Part shown: in pieces, positions 49,541 through 61,850 of the stretch
How the letters are laid out: each line of letters begins with the position of its first letter
How positions within the stretch are numbered: the stretch's first letter is position 1
Source of the DNA: Fragum whitleyi
Lineage: Eukaryota; Mollusca; Bivalvia; Cardiida; Cardiidae
Direction of reading: 5' to 3'
NCBI GenBank assembly: GCA_948146395.1
Contig: OX411547.1
Coordinates: 55,543,566 to 55,607,565 of the forward strand
DNA length: 64,000 nt
Made by a program: the position numbers and the translations under genes
Notes under the pieces: generated by a model
Databases searched by the model: none
Seen by the model: the letters and a program-made list of their open reading frames with translations, nothing else
What the model was told of the DNA's origin: nothing

Positions 49541-51678
49541 AAGTGTTGGGCAATCAGTTGCAATTCATAATTGTTTATCGGTGTTTAGCCAAAAGAATAC
49601 AATCAACCAATGATCGATACTACAATCGGTTTTTAGCTCCACTGGCCGAAAGGCCAGCGGGCTTTGTCATGGCGTAGTGTCCGTCGTCCGTGCGTGCGTC
49701 CGTCCGTAAACTTTTAATTTAAAAATCTTCTCATCCTAAAGTACAGGATGGATTTCAATCAAATTTCACAGAAATGTTCCTTGGGTGACCCTCTATCAGA
49801 TTCCTTCAAAGAATTTTAATCGGTAGATCATGGCTGTAGTGTGCGTGGCTAATTTCCATATGTGGTAATATATGGTAATAGGTGAGTTTTCTCAGATTCT
49901 AATCGATGGATACCAATTAAAATTTTCATGAATGATCCTTGAGTGACCCTTTATCAGTCTACCAAAGATTATTGTGATCGGATGGAAAATATGTATTTTA
50001 TGGGCGGAGGTCATTTCTCTATATGTTATATAGTGGAAACTTTGAAAATTAATTTCTCATAATGTAATTGATGGATATCAACCAAATTTCACTGGAATGA
50101 TCCTTGAGTGATCCTCTATTAGTCTATCAAAAATAGTGGAAACTTTGAAAATCTTTTTCTCAGAACTAATGGATAACAAACAAATTTCATTTGAATGATT
50201 CTTTAATGTACATGTACAAGTCTGTAAATAAATATGGTGATCAGATGAAAAATAAGTGTTTCATGGGCGGAGGTCATTTCTCTATATGTTATATAATGAA
50301 AACTTTGAAAATCATTTTCTCAGAATCTAACTGATGGATATCGACCGAATTTCACTGGAATGATACTTTTTCAGTCTGCAAAAAATTATTGTGATCAGTT
50401 GCAAAATATGTATTTTATCGTCAGAGGTCATTTCTTTTGATATGTTATATGGTGTAATACCCAATATGGGGTAAAACAAAGTTTTTCAAAGTTCAAACAG
50501 ATGGATCTCAACCAAATATCATAGGAATTTAATTCTATGAAGTTGTATCAGGCCGCAAAAAATATTTGATTAGATGAACAGCATGCTCTATATTGGCAGA
50601 GGACATTTCAACATATAAAGTGAATATTTGACCACCCTTCTGGTATCACCTAAATGATGAATTTATCTAGACTCATCAAATTTAATGGGTGTAAAGATTG
50701 TAGGTTAGATGGAACATAAGCTTTGTTAGAATCCAAATGTGTAGAAACATTAGGTGAAATAGGGAGCCTGAGATACCCCCTTAAAATTGGTCAGTTTAGT
50801 TCAATGAAGGGTGACTAGAGCTGCTCAAAGAGGTCAAGTGGTGTAAAGTGGCCTACTGAGGTTCAGAGTGGGGAAGAAAAAGCTCAGTTGACTGCACTCT
50901 AAGGCATTGGGCAGAGTTAAAATAATGGATTTAATATTTTACTTCTTATTATCATTAGATAGAATTTTGTTTTGGTGACTAACAATTATTGTGAAGTAAC
51001 ACCCTTATAGTGGTATTTAATGAAAAGCGGAAAGATCTACAATCAAAATTTTGTGGACAAAATACCAGTATATTATGCAGTAACATTCTATTAGTATTGA
51101 AATTTGTATTTTTGGATTTCAAACAAATTTCACTGGAATGATCCTTATTTTTATCAGCCTTATCATCCTCTATTAATCATTATCAGGATATTCAGGCCTG
51201 TGGAGTGAATCATGCGCTCAAGCGCCTCTAGTTAAGAATATAATACAACTCTCAATGAATGTACACTATGGCAAAATATGGTATGTTTTAAAACATCTTT
51301 TCTTTGTTTTTAATGAAGATAATAAAAAAAAACCCACTTTGTATGTGCTGCATCATTTAGCGTATCTTGAATGGACCTACTCTCAACCATCAGTGGTCAG
51401 TTACCACCGATGGTTAAGTGTAGGTCCATTCTCATGGTTCAGATTGAAAATGATTTGTATTTCTCAATTAAAAAGATGTTAAAGGAAAAGGAAGTAACCC
51501 AGACTAAATAATTGACATTCATCCATCAAAACATTAAATGACTATCATTAAAGGACTTCAATTTATATGTTCAAAACCAATTACATGTAATCTGGTATGG
51601 GATTTATTAATCAATTAACTGCATCGGAAGCCCAAACCAACCGAGTTTCGATTAAATCGATTAACCAGCCCATCACTA
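49541..51678. mobile_element. hAT-like element (copy A only) with nested pearl-like element
   Basis: The left end AAGTGTTGGGC and right end (reverse complement) TAGTGATGGGC resemble the hAT terminus CAGTGATGGGC. Flanks GTAGTGAC (49533-49540) and GAAGTGAC (51679-51686) fit an 8-bp target duplication with one mismatch. The corresponding site in copy B lacks the element. Confidence 0.65.
49634..51232 (+). mobile_element. Pearl-like element H, nested in the hAT-like element
   Basis: TTTTTAGCTCCACTGGCCGA head hairpin, (CCGT)n with TGCGTGCGTCC, units with GATGGATATCAACCAAATTT and TCATTTCTCTATATGTTATA; ends GCGCTCAAGCGCCTCTAGTT. Confidence 0.7.
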
Positions 51679-51898
51679 GAAGTGACTCTCTTGCAGTTTT
51701 GACATACTGCACGCACCATTTTCTCACATTACTTTCCTTGTCTTCTAAAGCGCACAACCATCAGAGTTATCCTTGACTTACACTTGTGCTACGACGTCAA
51801 AGAACGCTTGTTTTTGCGGGATATCTGCCACCTGACGTTCCAAATACTAATTTAAGTTGTTGATTTTAGAAAAAGCATCCGTCACTCAATACTCTTCA

Positions 51899-52000
51899 GG
51901 AAAGCTGATCTTAACCTCATCTAGAATTATTTTTTTTATTAAGCTTGCCACTATTAAGCACTTCTATTCTAGACTGGTTTAGGATCAGCTTGTCTGAAAC
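51899..52000. repeat. Short inverted repeat present only in copy A
   Basis: AGGAAAGCTGATCTTAACCT and ATTCTAGACTGG..AGGATCAGCTTGTCT pair across about 100 bp; copy B lacks it. Confidence 0.5.
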
Positions 52001-52591
52001 ATAATCTCACGACAGATTCGATATAATCTTCCTGGCCAATCAAACTGCCTACAGAACTTTAGATACAGTCGGTTAAAACGAAATTTTATGCGCTTGCTAT
52101 ATATACAAAGAAACCCGGCACGTTTTCAATAAACTAGTATATGCCATTACGATTAATTGCCCATACAATGTTCCCAATAGAAAAACGTGTCAATGGTTTC
52201 TGGACGGACTTGTGCACTAAGTTCTATCTTATCAAAATCATATACAATATATTGACGCTTAATTATCATTTTTCATTCAAAAGAGTGATGCTTATCAAAT
52301 TATGGGTAGTATTTTATAATTATAAATCATAATTGACACTTTTTACAACTTTAAAATTTCAATCTAATGTATGTGTTATTAGTATCGATCCAAACAAAAT
52401 AGTTCGAATTGATAATTAATATTTTAAGGAAGAACTGATTTTTATCATTACGTAAATTGGGAACTCTGGTCTCTTTATTAACCAGGTTTCCTGATTGCAT
52501 ACATACAAGGATTTCCTATTCTCGTCGGTCGATAGATTAAAACCACGTCTGCCCGGCGGCGGCGACAATAGGACTTAATATTTCTTAAAAT

Positions 52592-52851
52592 TGACCCGTC
52601 ACGCGAAAATAGACCATCTGGGATCTCTGTAAAATAAATATTTGAAAAAGAGATTGGGTCCAGCTTAGCTCAACTACAGGTCGCAATTAAAAAATTCTTT
52701 CACAGGAAAGTAGATTGATCATTCTAGATTCAGAAAATAAGCTAAGTGCGAAAAGTTTCCACATTAGTCAGTCTACGCATTTCGCTCAGTCTGACAAGGG
52801 TCGACACTGCACGCACTTCCCATACGGTCCCTTTTCGCGTGACGGGTCACA
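52592..52851. mobile_element. MITE-C copy (duplication copy A)
   Basis: TGACCCGTCACGCGAAAATA start, TTTTCGCGTGACGGGTCACA end. Confidence 0.85.
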
Positions 52852-53345
52852 ATTATTTTTTCGGGTGGATTTCCGAGAAATAACTGAAGATGATCCCTTA
52901 GTGACCTGTCAGCCAAAGCAGTAACGTTTCCGATGGATTATACCCTTCTTTCGTTCATTTCACCTTACTTGGCGTTATCTAAATAGGACCACTTATTTGA
53001 CGCATGACGTTTCCCCCAAATCAGATGAAATTGACGCGCCTTCGAAAAGTCTGTCGCGCTTTTTTTCTTTTCTTAAGCACATCTCAGTTTGGAATTAGAA
53101 AAAAATAAAAAAAAATCGTTTGTTTTACGTGTAAGTTCGATTTATTTTTCATTTTGCGAACAACAAAAGCTACATTCTCACCTATAGCTTTGCCACTTGT
53201 GATCGCCTCACAAAGATAAACATTTTGCCTTAATATGTCGAAAACTATCTTTAAAGCCTTATAAATGATGCTGGTAGGTATAATGCTTGTATTTTGAAAC
53301 CATTCAAACAATTACACAGAAACAGACAAACAAAAAATAAATAAT

Positions 53346-53606
53346 TGTGACCCGTCACGCGAAAAGGGGCCATCTGGGAACTCCGTAAAACTTACATTTG
53401 AAAAAAAAAAAAAATAGGTTCTAGTAAAGGCCAATCAGAGGTATCATTTAAAAAAACTCTTTCACGGATCAGTAGAGGTATTTTTCTAGATTCAGAAAAA
53501 AAAACAATGCAAAATGCGAAAAGTCTCGATCCTAGTCAGTCTGCGCAGTCTGACAAGGATCGACCCTTTTCGCACTACCCAGATGGCCCCTTTTTTCCGT
53601 GACGGG
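53346..53606. mobile_element. MITE-C copy with clipped right end (copy A)
   Basis: TGTGACCCGTCACGCGAAAA start; the right end reads CCGTGACGGGT and then joins GAATAAAG. The same clipped end is in copy B, so it predates that duplication. Confidence 0.8.
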
Positions 53607-53638
53607 TGAATAAAGACATACTCTGAAAATGGAAGTAC

Positions 53639-53723
53639 ATATCGATGGCTCAGTGCGAAACAGTTGTAACTCCCTATAAACATATAGGGAGTTACAACTG
53701 TTTCGCACTGTGCCATCGATATG
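53639..53723. repeat. Palindrome E, near-perfect 85-bp copy
   Basis: ATATCGATGGCTCAGTGCGA to TGCCATCGATAT; central GGGAGTTACAACTG arms. One mismatch seen. Shared with 59340-59422. Confidence 0.85.
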
Positions 53724-55023
53724 GGCGTGGTTTCCAATAATTTCACGTGCAGCCCAAATAAAGCCTTTGATTAGTATATATCCCAACAGTCAGATCAGTC
53801 TTAACTTGTCAGCTTGTGCAAGCGGAAGTTACGTGGCTTCGGTAACCATACGATAAAATACGTTCACTTTCTCTAAGCATGTGAATCCTTTTGGTATTTG
53901 GATACAGTTATTTACACATATTCACAATAACTGTCGACTAACTTTTGAAAGAACCAAAAATAATGAAAAGTAAACTCGCCAAATTACGTCACGGCTAAGC
54001 CACGCCCTACCAGTTAAATAATAATGTAGAATACAACTGTTTTGCACTGATCCATCCATATGAAAGGACTATTTGAAATATGCATTTCATCGATAAAACG
54101 ACAAATATTTATGTATCTAAGACTGATAAAGAGTTGCAGTAATTTGTTACGGTTTTCGGACGTCATAAGATGGTGCTTTGGGATAAGGAATTTAATTAAT
54201 GATTGATAATCACACATGGACGCATTTTCCTCATACAAGGTAAAACAGAAATTAATTTGTCTTATAATTTTCGTCATTTGGCGAACCAAATGCCGTAAAT
54301 ACAGCTTAAGCAAAGCTGTTGTTACACCAAATTATTTGGCCAGTCATATAATATTTCAATTTTCACATTTTCAGAACGTATTTGTTTGATTGTTTTAAAT
54401 GGGTAAATAAAATTTTAAAAACCCACAGTAAATGAGGTCCACCCCCTTCCCCAATTTGGACTCGCAGGATATATGTTCCTCGAGACTTTCAGACAGGAAA
54501 AAAGTACTTTAATCTGCGGATATCCACGACACTGCTTGTAATATTCAGAATGTCACATAACGACATCTGGATCCGATGTTGAAAGGCTTGGACGAGACTA
54601 CCATTACCGTACAACTGAAAGAATAATAGAAAAGGAATAAAGGTAGTCCGCGACTAATTGAAAATGTTCGAACACAGTATGCCTTGGGTTTTCACGTCAT
54701 TCGGAACATCGCTCGGACTTTTCCGTATCTTGAAAAGTACCTCGGACGTAAGTGTAGTAATTTTGGGTCATTTTTTAGGTAATTCGGCTCCTGGTGGTAC
54801 TTCGGTTAATACGCATAAAGAAAATCACATTTTGTTAATTCTTTCCGATCGTCTTTCGAGATCTTTTTGGCAAATAATTATTTGATGACAAAACACAGTA
54901 AGACACTGCGTTTTGTTATCAAATTATATGCCCATTATTCTTCTTTCGTTGATTTTGTTTTATGCAACGTCATCCTTAGCGGGATCGTTTATGTTTGTGA
55001 CGTCATATAAATCCACGTGCGAA

Positions 55024-56062
55024 ACTAGGTCACGGGGTCAAATCTAAGAAAAACCGTGTATGCTCTCTAGAGGCCACATTTTTTGCCCATTCAACTTGAA
55101 TTTTGGTCAGAATGATTGTCTTGATAAAATCTTGAATGAAGTCGGAATTGGGTCAACTGTGGTCAAAAACTAGGTCACAGGGTCAAATCTAGGAAAAACC
55201 TTGTAGGCCCTGTTGTGGCAGCGTTTATTGCCCAATCAACCTGAATTTTGGTCAGAATGATTGTCTTGATGAGATCTTGAATGAGTTCAAAATTGGGTCA
55301 ACCGGGGGTAAGAAAAACCTTGTTTGCACTCTAGAGGCCACATTTTTTGCCTGATCAACCTGAATTTTGGTCAGAATGTTTGTCCTAATGAAATCTCTGA
55401 CAAGTTTGAAATTGGATCAACTGGGGTAAAAAACTAGGTCACAGGGTCAAATATAAGAAAAACCTTGTAGGCACTCTTGTGGCTGCGTTTATTGCCTGAT
55501 CAAGCTGAATTTCGGTCAGAATGATTATCTTTATGTAATCTTGAATGAGTTCAAAATTGGAACAACTGGGGTCATAAACTAGGTCACAGGGTCAAATCTA
55601 AGAAAGCCTTGTATGCACTCTAGTGGCTGCGTTTATTGCCCGATCAAGCTGAATTTTGGTCAGAATGATTGTTTTGATGAAATCTTGGACAAGTTTGAAA
55701 TTGGGTCAACTGGGGGTCAAAAACTAGGTCACTGGGTCAAATCTTAGAAAAACCTTGTATGCACTCTAGAGGCCACAATTTTTGGCCAATCAACCTGAAA
55801 TTTGGTCAAAATGATTATCTAGATGAAATCTCGGATGAGATCAAAATTGGGTCATCTGGGGTTTAAGAAATAGGTCACGAAATCAATTATAAAAATCCTT
55901 GTTAGTTAACTTTAAAATTGTAAAAAAGGGATTCTCAAGTTTTATAGAAGCAACAGCTTTGTTTAGCCCAGTCATTCATCATTCTATTTCTCATTCTTCT
56001 TTTGAAAATTTTAGACAGTTCATTCAGGTGAGCGATTAAGGGCCACTATGGCCCTCTTGTTT
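55024..56062 (+). mobile_element. Element G copy 2, about 130-150-bp units, head missing
   Basis: Units share CTAGGTCACAGGGTCAAATC, AACCTTGTAGGCACTC and CAACCTGAATTTTGGTCAGA. Ends GGCCACTATGGCCCTCTTGT. Joins copy A abruptly in the middle of a duplicated unit. Confidence 0.72.
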
Positions 56063-56303
56063 CGTTGTCGTCGTCGTCGTGCAAACACCTTTTACATTTA
56101 CATTGTGATATATCTGGTTCTACTGAAGGCATTCACTTGAAACTTGACAAACATGTTCACCATCAAAAGAGCAAACTGTAATATCAAGGGGGGGGGGGGG
56201 GTCACTCTAGATGTATTTTGTGTAAATTATGCCCCGTTTTCAGCATAGATTTTTTTCCGCCATCCAGCCGAGCGTAGGCACCTATTGGCGGTGCTCTTGT
56301 TTA
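56063..56303 (+). mobile_element. P-type pearl-like fragment with G-run
   Basis: ATATCTGGTTCTACTGAAGG, a run of about 14 G at 56190, end TATTGGCGGTGCTCTTGTTT. Confidence 0.6.
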
Positions 56304-57076
56304 TTTTTTTTTTTGAAAGGCTACGAACGGTTGACCTCTACTGAAACCAATCTCATTTTTAAATATTCATTTCACCTAGTTTCCATGTGTCCCCTTTTCA
56401 TGTGACGAGTCACGTATGTTAGAATAAGAGTTTAGCCATGATCGGGTGACATTCATAAAATTAAAAGTGGATGGGAATAAAACTTATGATGAGCAAGGGC
56501 TCAGCACGTCTTAAAAATGGGACTAACTTCATAGGCCTATTTAGGATTTTGAAATTCATACGCACTCAGAAGGCGACCAACACGGAATATATATAGGATA
56601 AAGGCGATATGTGGACAAAGGATGAATGTCCTCCGTCCGCTCCCCTTTTCTATGATTCGAGCGTTGGTGAATAATCAAAACATATTAACTATAGCTTGAA
56701 TAAGCTGTAGTTAGGATGTTATGATCATTCATCAACATTTCTCGAAAGAAGATATATTTCTATAACAAACTTGCGTAAACTGCGTAATGGTAGTTACGCC
56801 ATTGAATTTGGATCAGATGATTCTTAGATGTGTTTGGTCCAGTCAAAGTTAGTTTATGATTGCTTCTTTGTAAACAATACCCGTATAGACAATTGTCATC
56901 ATTGAGTCGCTACAGACAGCATTTTTCTCTTTAGAGAACGGACTGTTAAACAAAGTGTAGTGAGTACTTGTGACTCTCTTTCAGTTTAAACATACTGCAC
57001 ACACCCTTTTCTCACATTAATTTCCTTGTCTTCTGTAGCGCACAGCCATCAGCGTTATCAGTGACTTACACTTGTG

Positions 57077-57420
57077 TATAATCACATTTTCTCATATAAC
57101 TATACAAATATCCGTGTGATAGCATCCCGTATGATATTTTTTATGATATCACATAGTTATATTTAGAACAAATATATAATGCGGTTATTTTTAGAAACTT
57201 GCATTTATGTTGGAAACATTTATAAAACGAGGCGAATAGAGGTTATAAGATGAATATAATACTATTTAGTGTATTTTATGAAAAAACATCTAACTCGGTA
57301 GTGGAAATTGATAATTGTCTCGGCAGAGCCTCGACAATGATCAATTCTCCCAACCTCCTTAGATATTTTTTCTCATACAAAACACTTAATACGTATTATA
57401 TATCTACATGACGTCAAGTG
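57077..57420. mobile_element. MITE-L copy 3 (copy B only)
   Basis: Inserted between ACTTACACTTGTG and CTACGACGTCAAA, which are contiguous in copy A (about 51780-51800). Contains TTGTCTCGGCAGAGCCTCGA and GTGTGATAGCATCCCGTATG. Confidence 0.72.
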
Positions 57421-58322
57421 CTACGACGTCAAATAACGCATGTTTTTACGAGATATCTGTCACCTGACGTTCAAAATATTATTTTTTAACATAAAACTCC
57501 TAAACTAATTCATAAAACTTCTGAATTAACGACAAGCGTTTCGGTCATTCAGTACCTCACAATTACAGTGCTTACAGTACTTTGATTTGAATATACTAGT
57601 CTATGCCATTACGATTTATTACCCATGCAATGTTCCCAACGGAGAAACGTTTCAATGGTTTCTAATTTCTTTTGGACGGACTTGTGTACAACGTTCTAAA
57701 AAGACATATTTTCAAAATCACACATAATATAATGATGCTCAATTATCAGATTTTTCTTTCAAAAAAGTGATGCTTATCAAATTATGGGTAATAAGAACAA
57801 AAGTTAGTTCGTAGTTCGGTAGTTCGTAGCTCAAGGGACTGGGACAATTTTACGAACTAAACATAGTATGATCCAACCAGAGTTAAACGGTCGGTAGTTT
57901 CTTGATAAAGCGGAGTTGAGAGGTACCCACTGTCTTGGGCTTGATTTTAAGTTTACACATATATATTTTGAATCAAGTTCCAACATGATCATTTATTGGG
58001 AGTAATGAACCTAAAGTACCACTTGCACAATGTATATCTTGTGTTAAGGCCATACTCAAAACCAAAATAGACATATTTTGAAACTTCAACATTTCAGTCT
58101 GATACATTTGTTCTTAGTATCGATTTCAACAATATAGTTCGAATTAATAATGAATATTCTAAGGAAGAACTGATTTTTATCATTAAGTAAATTGAGAACT
58201 CTGGTCTCTTTATGAACCAGGTTTCCTGATAGCATACATACAAAGATTTCCTATCCTTATCGGTCTATAAGCTGCATCTGACCGTCGTCGGCGAAAAAAA
58301 GGCCTACTAGATAATTCTTAAA

Positions 58323-58554
58323 TGTGACTCGTCACGCAAAAAGGGACCACCTTGGATCTCTGTAAAATAAATATTTGAAAAAGAGATTGGGTCCAGTATA
58401 GCTCAGTTACAAGTCGCAATTCAAAAATTCTTTCCGAGGAAGATAGAATGATCATTCTAGATTCAGAAGATAAGTAAAGTGCGAAAAGTTTCGACCATTG
58501 CCAGTCTACGCATACCCACTTCCCATACGGTCCTTTTTCGCGTGACGGGTCACA
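58323..58554. mobile_element. MITE-C copy (copy B)
   Basis: TGTGACTCGTCACGCAAAAA start, TTTTCGCGTGACGGGTCACA end; orthologous to 52592-52851. Confidence 0.85.
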
Positions 58555-59053
58555 TTTATTCTTTTGGTGAACTTCCGAGAAATAAATGAAGATTACCACT
58601 TGGTGACCTGCCTCCCAAAAAAGTAAAATTTCCGATAGATTATACCTATCTGTTGTCTATTTTACATTTTCTGACGTTAAATATGACCAATTAATTAGAC
58701 GCATGACGTCATGACTCAGCCCCTAAATCACGTAAAATTGACGCACCATTTAACAGTGTGTCGCTCATAATTATGGTTATTTTTTTAATAGAATCGCAAT
58801 CTGGAATTAGAGAAAATAAAGAATCGCTTGTTTTAAGTGTAAGTTTGATTTATTTTTCATTCTGTGAACAACAAAAGCTACATTCTCACCTATAGCTATG
58901 CCACTCGTGATCGCCTCACAAAGATAAACATTTTGCCTTGATATGCCGAAGGCTATCTTTTAAGCCTTATAAATGATGCTTGTAGGTATAATGCTTGTAT
59001 TTTGAAACCATTCAAACAAACACACAGAAACAGACAAACAAAAAATAAATAAT

Positions 59054-59308
59054 TGTGACACGTCACGCGAAAAGGGACCATCTGGGAACTCCGTAAAACT
59101 TACATTTGAAAAAAAAAAAAAGGTTCTAGTAAAGTCCAATCAGAGGTCACATTTAAAAAAAAAATTCTTTCACGGGTGGGTAGATGTATTATTCTAGATT
59201 CAGAAAAATTGCAAAATGCGAAAGGTCTCGATCCTAGAAAGTCTGCGCAGTCTGACAAGGATCGACACTTTTCGCACTACCCAGATGGTCCCTTTTTCCG
59301 TGACGGGT
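59054..59308. mobile_element. MITE-C copy with clipped right end (copy B)
   Basis: TGTGACACGTCACGCGAAAA start; right end CCGTGACGGGT then GAATAAAG, as in 53346-53606. Confidence 0.8.
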
Positions 59309-59339
59309 GAATAAAGACATACTCTGAAAATGGAAGTAC

Positions 59340-59422
59340 ATATCGATGGCTCAGCGCGAAACAGTTGTAACTCCCTATAAACATATAGGGAGTTACAACT
59401 GTTTCGCACTGTGCCATCGATA
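59340..59422. repeat. Palindrome E copy (copy B)
   Basis: ATATCGATGGCTCAGCGCGA to TGCCATCGATAT; equivalent of 53639-53723. Confidence 0.85.
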
Positions 59423-60383
59423 TGGGCGTGGTTTCCAATAATTTCACGTGCAGCCCAAATAAAGCCTTTGATTAGTATATATCCCAAACAGTCTGATCAG
59501 TCTTAACTTGTCAGCTTGTCCAAGCGGAAGTTACGTGGCGTGGTTAACCATTCGATAAAATACGTTCACTTTCTCTTAGCACGTGAATACATTTGGTATT
59601 TGGATACAGTTATTCACACACAAACACAATAATTGTCGACTAACTTTTGAAAGAACCAAAAATAATGAAAAGTAAACTCGCCAAATTACGTCATGGCTAA
59701 GCCACGCCCTACCAGTTGAATAATAATGTAGAATACAACTATTTTGCACTGATCCATCCATATGAAAGGACTATTTGAAATATGCATTTCATCGATAAAA
59801 CGACAAATATCTATGTATCTAAGACTGATAAAGAGTTGCAGTAATTTGTTACGGTTTTCGGACGTCATAAGATGGTGCTTTGGGATAAGGAATTTAATTA
59901 ATGATTGATAATCACACATGGACGCATTTTCCTCATACAAGGTAAAACAGAAATTAATTTGTCTTATAATTTTCGTCATTTGGCGAACCAAATGCCGTAA
60001 ATACAGCTTAAGCAAAGCTGTTGTTACAGCAAATTATTTGGCCAGTCATATAATATTTCAATTTTCACATTTTCAGAACGTATTTGTTTGATTGTTTTAA
60101 ATGGGTAAATAAAATTTTAAAAACCCACAGTAAATGAGGTCCACCCCCTTCCCCAATTTGGACTCGCAGGATATATGTTCCTCGAGACTTTCAGACAGGA
60201 AAAAAGTACTTTAATCTGCGGATATCCACGACACTGCTTGTAATATTCAGAATGTCACATAACGACATCTGGATCCGATGTTGAAAGGCTTGGACGAGAC
60301 TACCATTACCGTACAACTGAAAGAATAATAGAAAAGGAATAAAGGTAGTCCGCGACTAATTGAAAATGTTCGAACACAGTATG

Positions 60384-61215
60384 CCCATTCGGAACATCGC
60401 TCGGACTTTTCCGTAAACTGAAAAGTACCTCGGACGTAAGTGTAGTAATTTCGGGTCGTTTTTTAGGTAATTCGGCTTCAGGTGGTACTTCGGTTATTTA
60501 ATACGCTTTAAGAAAATCACATTTTTAAAATTCTTTCCGATCGTCTATGGAGAACTTTTGGGTATATCATAATTTGAAAACAAAACGCAGTCAAACACTG
60601 CGTTTTGTTATCAAGTTATAATATGCCCACTTTTATTCTTTTGTTGATTTTGTTTTATGCAACGTCATCCTTAGTGGAATCGTTGATGTTTGTGACGTCA
60701 TATAAACCCGCGTGCGAAATGACGCGCTTTCATGGCAGCGCCCGTATTATTCCCGAGGTCTATTCCGTAGAATCGCCGAGGGTTCCCGATTGCAGTATGC
60801 CTTGGGTTTTCACGTCATTCGGAACATCGCTCGGACTTTTCCGTAACTTGAAAAGTACCTCGGACGTAAGTGTAGTAATTTTGGGTCATTTTTTAGGTAA
60901 TTCGGCTCCTGGTGGTACTTCGGTTAATACGCATAAAGAAAATCACATTTTGTTAATTCTTTCCGATCGTCTTTCGAGATCTTTTTGGCAAATAATTATT
61001 TGATGACAAAACACAGTAAGACACTGCGTTTTGTTATCAAATTATATGCCCATTATTCTTCTTTCGTTGATTTTGTTTTATGCAACGCCATCCTTAGCGG
61101 GATCGTTTATGTTTGTGACGTCATATAAATCCACGTGCGAAATGACGCGCTTTCATGGCTGCGCCCGTATTATTCCCGAGGTCTATTCCGTAGAATCGCC
61201 GAAGGTTCCCGATTG
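60384..61215 (+). repeat. Two direct units of a roughly 400-bp repeat
   Basis: Units start at CATTCGGAACATCGCTCGGA (60384; 60816) and end at GGTTCCCGATTG (60795; 61215). Each holds an ACTGCGTTTTGTTATCAA hairpin, a TTTGTGACGTCATATAAA motif and AATTTTGGGTCATTTTTTAG-like text. A partial unit is in copy A (54690-55023). Confidence 0.75.
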
Positions 61216-61417
61216 TTTTCACGTATGGCAAATGTATACATCCTTCAAAGTTAAAAGCGGAAGAAGATGCATCATTTTCGTCCTTGACTACGTCTTTGTA
61301 GGCAATTGCCACATTTTAGTACAGTGACAAGGATATCTAAAAGTAAAGCCGAAAATTGTAAGCGTAATTTCTCCGGACAATCCCGGACGGAATCTCTTCC
61401 GAGAGAAGGACAGGCAC

Positions 61418-61850
61418 ACGGACGGAGGCAATCGGGAACCCTCGGCGATTCTACGGAATAAACCTCGGGAATAATACGGACGCAGCAATGAAAGCGCGTC
61501 ATTTCGCGCGTAGGTTTATATGACGTCACAAACATCAACGATCCCGCTAAGGATGACGTTGCAAAAAAATAATATCAACGACAGAATAAAAGTGGGCATA
61601 GTATATTTTGATAACAAAACGCAGTGTTTTACTGCGTTTTGTCATCAAATTATAGTATGCCCAAAAGATCTCCAAAGATGATCGGTGAGAATTAACAAAA
61701 TGTGATTTTCTACAAGCTTATTAACCGAAGTACTACCAGGAGCCGAATGACCTAAAAATTGACTCATAATTACTACACTTACGTCCGAGGTACTTTTCAG
61801 TTTACTGAAAAGTCCGAGCGATGTTCCGAATGGGACGGAAGGACAACGCC
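61418..61850 (-). repeat. Inverted copy of the same unit
   Basis: CAATCGGGAACCCTCGGCGA through TGATAACAAAACGCAGTG to TCCGAGCGATGTTCCGAATG, the reverse complement of the units at 60384-61215, so the pair forms a large inverted repeat with a spacer of about 200 bp. Confidence 0.8.

Larger units (their letters stand above)
49163..55023. repeat. Tandem segmental duplication, copy A
   Basis: Colinear with 56306-61142. Anchors: GTCGACCTCTACTGGAACC / GTTGACCTCTACTGAAACC; GAACGGACTGTTTAACAAAG / GAACGGACTGTTAAACAAAG; TGCCATTACGATTAATTGCC / TGCCATTACGATTTATTACC; and near identity from 53158 (58866) to 54675 (60380). It holds a hAT-like element that copy B lacks. No genes recognised. Confidence 0.85.
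56306..61142. repeat. Tandem segmental duplication, copy B
   Basis: Direct repeat of 49163-55023. It lacks the hAT-like element and carries instead MITE-L (57077-57420), an extra block at about 57790-58070 and one extra unit at 60384-60793. Begins inside a MITE-C remnant (56306-56415). Confidence 0.85.
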
